20,999 nt of DNA from the NCBI GenBank assembly GCA_002471345.1, contig DKPS01000133.1, positions 1 to 20,999 on the forward strand. The letters are read 5' to 3'. A program made the translations under genes and the position numbers. Positions 16,170-20,999 of this stretch are shown in pieces. The first letter of the stretch is position 1. Each line of letters opens with the position of its first letter. The notes under the pieces are model-generated. The model had not been told where the DNA came from and did no database searches. It saw only the letters and a list, made by a program, of their open reading frames with translations. Source of the DNA: Saprospiraceae bacterium UBA7328 (GTDB taxonomy: Bacteria; Bacteroidota; Bacteroidia; Chitinophagales; Saprospiraceae).

Positions 16170-16853
16170 ATGCTCAAAATGATTCTAATCCATTCTTTAA
16201 TCCTTGTTTCTTGCTTTTGCCTGTATAGCCAGACTAATTCAGTTACGGATATAGATGGAAATACCTATAAAACGGTCCGGATAGGAGATCAAATTTGGAT
16301 GGCTGAAAATCTCAGAACATCTAAGTTCAATGATGGAAGCCAAATTGCTCAGGTAACAGATAACACTTCTTGGAGCCAAACCAGATCTTCTGCTTGGTGC
16401 TGGTTTGGAAATGACAGCAATCATGATAAAGTCTATGGTAAATTGTATAACTGGTATGCAGTCGCAAATGACAATCTGTGTCCGACGGGATGGCATTTAC
16501 CCACGGAGGCTCATGGATCAGAAGGATCAGATTGGGCGACATTGATAAGGACTTTAGGTGGATCAGATCAAGCTGGAGGAAAGCTGAAACAACAAGGCTT
16601 TAATTTTTGGCTTGCTCCTAACATCGGAGCAAATAACCAAGCAGGGTTCTTAGGCTTACCCGGAGGAAGTCGGCAAGCCAATGGTGTTTTTGATGGTATT
16701 AGATTTGAAGGCATGTGGTGGAATAGTCTAAACAGCAGTCTGCTAGAGTTTACATGGAGTAGAAGTCGAATATTACTGTTTGATTCAGACCGAGTGGACT
16801 ACTTTGATGGAGATAAAAGAATGGGATTATCTGTAAGATGCATTAAAGGGTAA
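16170..16853 (+). CDS. FISUMP-domain (Fibrobacter succinogenes major paralogous domain) secreted protein
   Basis: About 227 residues from the ATG at 16170. An in-frame GTG at 16161 is possible, but the ATG gives a normal signal peptide (MLKMILIHSLILVSCFCLYS). The mature protein is one FISUMP domain: VTDIDGNTYKTVRIGDQIWM at its start, then AENLRTSKFNDGS, GKLYNWYAV, CPTGWHLPT, and LSVRCIKG at the end. This domain is related to lectin-like or sulfatase-modifying folds and is exported or surface-bound in Bacteroidota; its molecular role is unknown. It sits 92 nt upstream of the propeller gene and could be co-transcribed with it. Confidence 0.88.
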   Translation: MLKMILIHSLILVSCFCLYSQTNSVTDIDGNTYKTVRIGDQIWMAENLRTSKFNDGSQIAQVTDNTSWSQTRSSAWCWFGNDSNHDKVYGKLYNWYAVANDNLCPTGWHLPTEAHGSEGSDWATLIRTLGGSDQAGGKLKQQGFNFWLAPNIGANNQAGFLGLPGGSRQANGVFDGIRFEGMWWNSLNSSLLEFTWSRSRILLFDSDRVDYFDGDKRMGLSVRCIKG

Positions 16854-16945
16854 GTCCAAAGAAAAATCAGAATGTCCTCAAAATCAATTTACACCATTCA
16901 TGAATTGATTTCGTAATTTAGTCAGAACATAAACAAAACGAACCA

Positions 16946-19900
16946 ATGAACAGCGTCTTAAAATTTAAGAGCAGCTTATCTATTTCAGCTGCACTACTTC
17001 TATGTTTATTCTTTTCATTTCCTTCTCAGTCATATGCACAAAAACTATCTACTGACGAGATGGATCAGCTTAAGTTTAGACACATAGGTCCAATAGGAAA
17101 TAGAATTATATCTGTAGCAGGTATCCCGGGTGATCCTATGACTTACTTTGTAGGTGCAGCATCTGGTGGAATTTGGAAAACAGAAGATGGTGGACTTGCC
17201 TGGAAACCTATTTTCGATGACAAGGACGTACATTCTATAGGTTCTTTAGCTATAGCTCCATCCGATAGTGAAATTATTTATGCTGGGACTGGGGAGTCAT
17301 CCATTAGGTCTAATGTATCAATAGGAAATGGAGTGTGGAAGTCCACAGATGGCGGCGAGACATGGAATCATTCTGGGTTAGAAAAATCTGGCAGAATAGG
17401 TCGTATTATCGTACATCCAGACAATCCAGACATGGTCTATGCTGCTGTACTAGGTCATGGGTATAGCTCCCAAAAAGAACGAGGAATCTGGAAATCTTCA
17501 GATGGTGGTAAGACTTGGAAACATGTACTTCATGTAGATCAAAATACAGGAGCTTCAGATATAGAAATGAATCCTGAAAACCCAAGAATCATGTATGCCG
17601 GAATGTGGCAACTTGAACTAAAGACTTGGATCAGAGTAAGTGGTGGAAAAGGTAGTGGTTTGTATAAATCTACAGATGGTGGCGAAAGTTGGAAGAAAAT
17701 AGAAGATAAAGGACTACCTCAAAAACCTGTTGGGAAAATAGCAATAACTGTAACTCCTGATGATCCAGATAGAGTCTATGCATTAATAGAAACTGGAGAT
17801 GGAGTGCCATATGATGGTGAAGAAACTGATAGTGGAGAACTGTGGCGATCTGATAATCGTGGCGAAAATTGGAAGCTCATGAGTCATGATAGAAATATGG
17901 GCGGTCGTCAGGCTTATTATACGCACTGTGAGGCAGCTCCTGATAATGCGAATGTTATCTATTTTATGGCTTCTGGATTTTACACAAGCATAGATGGAGG
18001 AGCAACTATAAGCGCTGCATCCAGGGCGGATCAACCGAATTGGGATCATCACGCTATGTGGATAGATCCGACAGAACCAGATAGAATGATAGTAGTAGGT
18101 GATGGAGGACTTTCTATTTCTAGAAATAAAGGAAAATCATGGCATCGAGTACAATTGGCCATTGCTCAATTGTATCATGTTACTACTGATAATGCTGTCC
18201 CTTACAATGTTCTTACTAATAGACAAGATGGCCCTGCTATGAAAGGCCCAAGCCGAACTGGAACTGGTGGAAGAAGAGGCGGCCTGATAAGTAATGGTAT
18301 GTGGCATGATGTAGGAGGAGGAGAAAGTGGTTTTGCTACGGCAGATCCTACTGATCACAATATTGTTTGGTCTAGTGCTTCAGGAAGAGGGCCGCTAGGT
18401 GGAATAGTAACCAGATATGATGAAAGAACAAGGCAATTCAGACATGTAGAAGTATGGCCAGAACAAACCACCGGACATCCAGCCAAAGATGTAAAATATA
18501 GATTCCAATGGACCTTCCCTTTATTAATCTCCCCTCATGATAATGAAACCATCTACGTGACAAGCCAGCATGTACATAAGACTACTAATAGAGGGCAGAG
18601 TTGGGAAGTAATAAGTCCAGATTTATCACTAGATGATGAATCTATGCAAGGATTTTCTGGAGGTCTTACTGGTGATAATATTAATGTGGAATATGGCAAT
18701 GTCATATATGCCTTGGATGAATCTCCAGTAGAAAAGGGAGTACTTTGGGCTGGCACCAATGATGGTCTTGTTCATATAAGTAGAAATGGTGGAGACACTT
18801 GGGAAAACGTAACCAGAAACATTCCAGGGCTTCCAAAATTAGGAGTCATAAGAAATATTAATGCTTCTAAATGGGATGCTGGAAAAGCATATATCTCAGT
18901 TGAATTTCACCAAGTGGGCAATTTTGCCCCTTATGCATACAAAACCAGTGACTATGGAAAATCATGGACGAAAATTGTCTCTGGAATTCCAATAAATCAA
19001 TTGAGTTATGTTAGGAACATAAAAGAAGATCCAGTAAGAGAGGGACTCCTTTATTTGGGTACAGAGAATGCATTGTACCTATCTTATGATGATGGTAGAT
19101 CATGGCAGTCTATGATGACAAATCTTCCTCCAGCACCAATGTATTGGATTGATATTCAAGAAGAGTTTAATGATTTGGTGATAGGCACTTATGGAAGAGG
19201 TATATGGATAATGGACGATTTATCTTCCATTCAGCAAATGAATACAGATATTAGTAAGTCGAGTGCACATTTGTTCAAACCTAAAAAAATGATCAGATTT
19301 AGGCCTGTGACTGGCAATATGCAGTTCTTCCCAGAACCTCATTTTGGCAATGACCCTCCATATGGTGGAGCTATAGATTATTGGCTTTTAGAAAACAATG
19401 ATGATGTCAAATTGCATATTGTAGATAGTAATGGAGATACAATAAGAACACTAAAACACAAAGGCAAAAAAGGCATCAACAGGGTGATGTGGGATTTCAA
19501 GGGAGAGGCTTCAGATGATATGGACCTACATATGAAACCACTTCATGCCAATTGGTTTGAGATGGATAAAAATGGAAATCGCAAATCTTTAGTTGGTAAA
19601 ATCTCCGTAATTTCTCCTCCAGGTATGTATACTGTTAAGACTACTATTGGGGAATCGTCTTTCGAGCAGCCAATTGAACTCGTTAAAGATCCAAACTCTG
19701 AGGGGACAGAACAGGATATCATGGCCCAAATAAATATGCTTAATGCTCTCAAAAATGATATGAATGCAACGACGGCCATTATAGATAAAGTTGAAGATTT
19801 AAGGAAACAACTTAAAGATATAGATCAAATGCTTTCTACTACTCAGAGAAAGCTACTTAAAGAGGATATCTCATCACTTTCTGAGGTATTGGTATCATTT

Positions 19901-20173
19901 GAAAGTAAACTAATGCAGTTAAAAGCAACAGGTTTTGGGCAAGATGCTGTAAGATGGCATGCCAAACTCGCCGAGAAAATATTCTATTTAGCCAGTACTG
20001 TTGCAACAGCAGACTTTGCTCCTGCAGATCCTCATATTGAAGTACATGAATTATTACAATCAAAAATAACAGAATATCAATCTGAGCTTAAAAGCATTAT
20101 TGAAAATGATGTGAATGCATTTCAAGTGAAATTAAAAGACAATCAGATTCATCTTATGAACATCAATGAATAA
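16946..20173 (+). CDS. Secreted Asp-box beta-propeller protein (sortilin/VPS10- and BNR-like)
   Basis: A 1075-residue exported protein. Its signal peptide ends near residue 31 (FPSQSYAQ). Residues about 45-770 carry at least ten Asp-box repeats of the S-x-D-x-G-x-(T/S)-W kind: KSTDGGETW, KSSDGGKTW, KSTDGGESW, RSDNRGENW, ISRNKGKSW, KTTNRGQSW, ISRNGGDTW, KTSDYGKSW and LSYDDGRSW. These mark two large beta-propellers like those of sortilin and xyloglucanases. The last about 300 residues include a beta domain and then long amphipathic helices (about 940-1065) that may form a coiled coil. Databases often label this family glycosyl hydrolase, but I see no catalytic residues to justify that. A bidirectional terminator follows. 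Confidence 0.88.
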   Translation: MNSVLKFKSSLSISAALLLCLFFSFPSQSYAQKLSTDEMDQLKFRHIGPIGNRIISVAGIPGDPMTYFVGAASGGIWKTEDGGLAWKPIFDDKDVHSIGSLAIAPSDSEIIYAGTGESSIRSNVSIGNGVWKSTDGGETWNHSGLEKSGRIGRIIVHPDNPDMVYAAVLGHGYSSQKERGIWKSSDGGKTWKHVLHVDQNTGASDIEMNPENPRIMYAGMWQLELKTWIRVSGGKGSGLYKSTDGGESWKKIEDKGLPQKPVGKIAITVTPDDPDRVYALIETGDGVPYDGEETDSGELWRSDNRGENWKLMSHDRNMGGRQAYYTHCEAAPDNANVIYFMASGFYTSIDGGATISAASRADQPNWDHHAMWIDPTEPDRMIVVGDGGLSISRNKGKSWHRVQLAIAQLYHVTTDNAVPYNVLTNRQDGPAMKGPSRTGTGGRRGGLISNGMWHDVGGGESGFATADPTDHNIVWSSASGRGPLGGIVTRYDERTRQFRHVEVWPEQTTGHPAKDVKYRFQWTFPLLISPHDNETIYVTSQHVHKTTNRGQSWEVISPDLSLDDESMQGFSGGLTGDNINVEYGNVIYALDESPVEKGVLWAGTNDGLVHISRNGGDTWENVTRNIPGLPKLGVIRNINASKWDAGKAYISVEFHQVGNFAPYAYKTSDYGKSWTKIVSGIPINQLSYVRNIKEDPVREGLLYLGTENALYLSYDDGRSWQSMMTNLPPAPMYWIDIQEEFNDLVIGTYGRGIWIMDDLSSIQQMNTDISKSSAHLFKPKKMIRFRPVTGNMQFFPEPHFGNDPPYGGAIDYWLLENNDDVKLHIVDSNGDTIRTLKHKGKKGINRVMWDFKGEASDDMDLHMKPLHANWFEMDKNGNRKSLVGKISVISPPGMYTVKTTIGESSFEQPIELVKDPNSEGTEQDIMAQINMLNALKNDMNATTAIIDKVEDLRKQLKDIDQMLSTTQRKLLKEDISSLSEVLVSFESKLMQLKATGFGQDAVRWHAKLAEKIFYLASTVATADFAPADPHIEVHELLQSKITEYQSELKSIIENDVNAFQVKLKDNQIHLMNINE

Positions 20174-20214
20174 GACTGATGTATTCTTGATTTAATAGAT
20201 CTGATAAATTTAAA

Positions 20215-20244
20215 AAGGGGACATTTCAAATGAAATGTCCCCTT
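20215..20244. terminator. Bidirectional intrinsic terminator
   Basis: A perfect inverted repeat, GGGGACATTTCA-AA-TGAAATGTCCCC (20217-20242), is extended by two A-T pairs on each side. A run of As on the left and a T-rich right flank make it work in both directions. It lies between the convergent propeller and glutamine synthetase genes. Confidence 0.88.
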
Positions 20245-20285
20245 AATCTTTCAGGTGAAAACTCACCATATTTAACTTAAAAAGC

Positions 20286-20999
20286 TTATGATTTTACCGT
20301 ATTTACGATATAACTTGCTACTCTATAAGGATCGGCATTAGAAGCTGGTCTTCTGTCTTCTAACCAACCACTCCAATCATTTTCAGGTACAGCAATCGGT
20401 ATTCTTATGGATGCTCCCCTATCAGAAATACCCCATGAGAATTTTTTAATAGACTGAGTCTCATGTTTACCTGTTAACCTTTGATCATTATATGCACCAT
20501 ACGCTGCAATAGCCTCCTTTATTCTTGTCTTTGGTCTGAATTTTTCACACACCTCTTCAAAAACTTCTCTTTTACCCGCAGTTCTTAGAACTTCATTAGA
20601 AAAGTTGGCGTGCATACCTGATCCATTCCAATCCGTATCTCCAAGTGGTTTTGGATGATAATCGATGACAATACCATATTTTTCCGCTGTTCTATCTAGA
20701 AGATATCTTGTAACCCAATGCTGGTCTCCAGCAAGTTTGGCTCCTTTAGCAAAAGTTTGATACTCCCATTGACCTGCTGCAACTTCAGCATTAATTCCTT
20801 CTACTAGAAGTCCTGCATCTAGGCATATATCTAAATGTTCTTCGATGATCTCTCTTCCAAATGCATTATTAGCACCTACAGAACAGTAATAAGGGCCTTG
20901 AGGTGCTGGAAATCCAGCAACAGGGAATCCCAGTGGTCTATTTGTATCTGGATCAACTAGAAAATATTCTTGCTCAAAACCAAACCAAAAATCATTATC
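20286..20999 (-). CDS. glnA: Glutamine synthetase, GSII (eukaryotic-like) type, C-terminal part
   Basis: Reading the minus strand gives 237 codons plus a stop, continuous to the window edge, so the N-terminal beta-grasp part is missing. The enzyme makes glutamine from glutamate, ammonia and ATP in the cytoplasm. Motifs are those of the short GSII class: FWFGFEQEYFLVD at the start, then GPYYCSVGANNAFGREI, NAEVAAGQWEYQ, DWNGSGMHANFS, RLTGKHET, RGASIRIP and EDRRPASNADPY. The usual NGEV is NAEV here and NGAG is NGSG, both mild variations. An internal ATG at 20615 is not the start, because the GSII motifs run upstream of it in the same frame. GSII occurs naturally in many Bacteroidota, so it need not signal recent transfer. 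Confidence 0.93.
   Translation of the reverse strand, partial: DNDFWFGFEQEYFLVDPDTNRPLGFPVAGFPAPQGPYYCSVGANNAFGREIIEEHLDICLDAGLLVEGINAEVAAGQWEYQTFAKGAKLAGDQHWVTRYLLDRTAEKYGIVIDYHPKPLGDTDWNGSGMHANFSNEVLRTAGKREVFEEVCEKFRPKTRIKEAIAAYGAYNDQRLTGKHETQSIKKFSWGISDRGASIRIPIAVPENDWSGWLEDRRPASNADPYRVASYIVNTVKS

Noticed and set aside
1..20999. Mobile element, prophage, CRISPR or defence island
   Set aside because: No transposase, integrase, Cas or phage protein, no regularly spaced repeats and no tRNA-flanking attachment site were seen.

Overview
The window is AT-rich DNA that looks like an accessory region of a Bacteroidota chromosome (Cytophagia or Saprospiria-like). Support comes from the protein families: a short Crp/Fnr regulator, a DUF2807 lipoprotein, class III cyclases fused to TolB-like and TPR regions, DUF2911, a FISUMP-domain protein, a very large Asp-box beta-propeller protein, an epimerase-type threonine dehydrogenase and a GSII-type glutamine synthetase. 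Shine-Dalgarno sequences are mostly absent, as is usual in this phylum. I saw no tRNA, rRNA, CRISPR array, transposase or integrase.

Layout. Positions 1-860 (minus strand) hold a truncated DUF2807 lipoprotein and a Crp/Fnr-type regulator. Positions 1089-5950 (plus) hold two paralogous membrane-anchored class III adenylate cyclases. Their cyclase heads are about 76% identical by eye over 170 residues, but the parts beyond the membrane segment are unrelated or highly diverged. Positions 6100-12090 (plus) hold an SDR oxidoreductase and a DUF374 acyltransferase, then a Tat-signal class V aminotransferase, then a tdh-kbl pair for threonine to glycine plus acetyl-CoA. A lipoprotein amidohydrolase follows on the minus strand (12645-14702). 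Then come plus-strand genes for a DUF2911 protein, a FISUMP protein and a 1075-residue Asp-box propeller protein. The window ends in a minus-strand GSII glutamine synthetase, with a strong bidirectional terminator between the last two genes.

The most unusual signal lies between the recognisable metabolic genes. Each gene block from 6.1 to 12.6 kb is preceded or followed by a decayed copy of the cyclase gene head, at about 6105, 7977, 9633 and 12426, all on the plus strand. The clearest copy (98 codons at 9633) aligns without gaps for about 85 residues to the intact cyclases, keeps both metal-binding Asp positions, then skips about 50 residues and resumes. Two copies run out of frame into the start codon of the next enzyme gene (4 and 8 nt overlaps). 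Four heads share a 15-nt leader, TATCTT(T/A)NNTCNATG, at identical spacing. Two copies also share a diverged upstream repeat. The picture is of a repeatedly duplicated leader-plus-cyclase-head module with different cargo behind each copy. Whether it is only a decaying tandem family or a working upstream reading frame or recombination platform cannot be settled from sequence alone.
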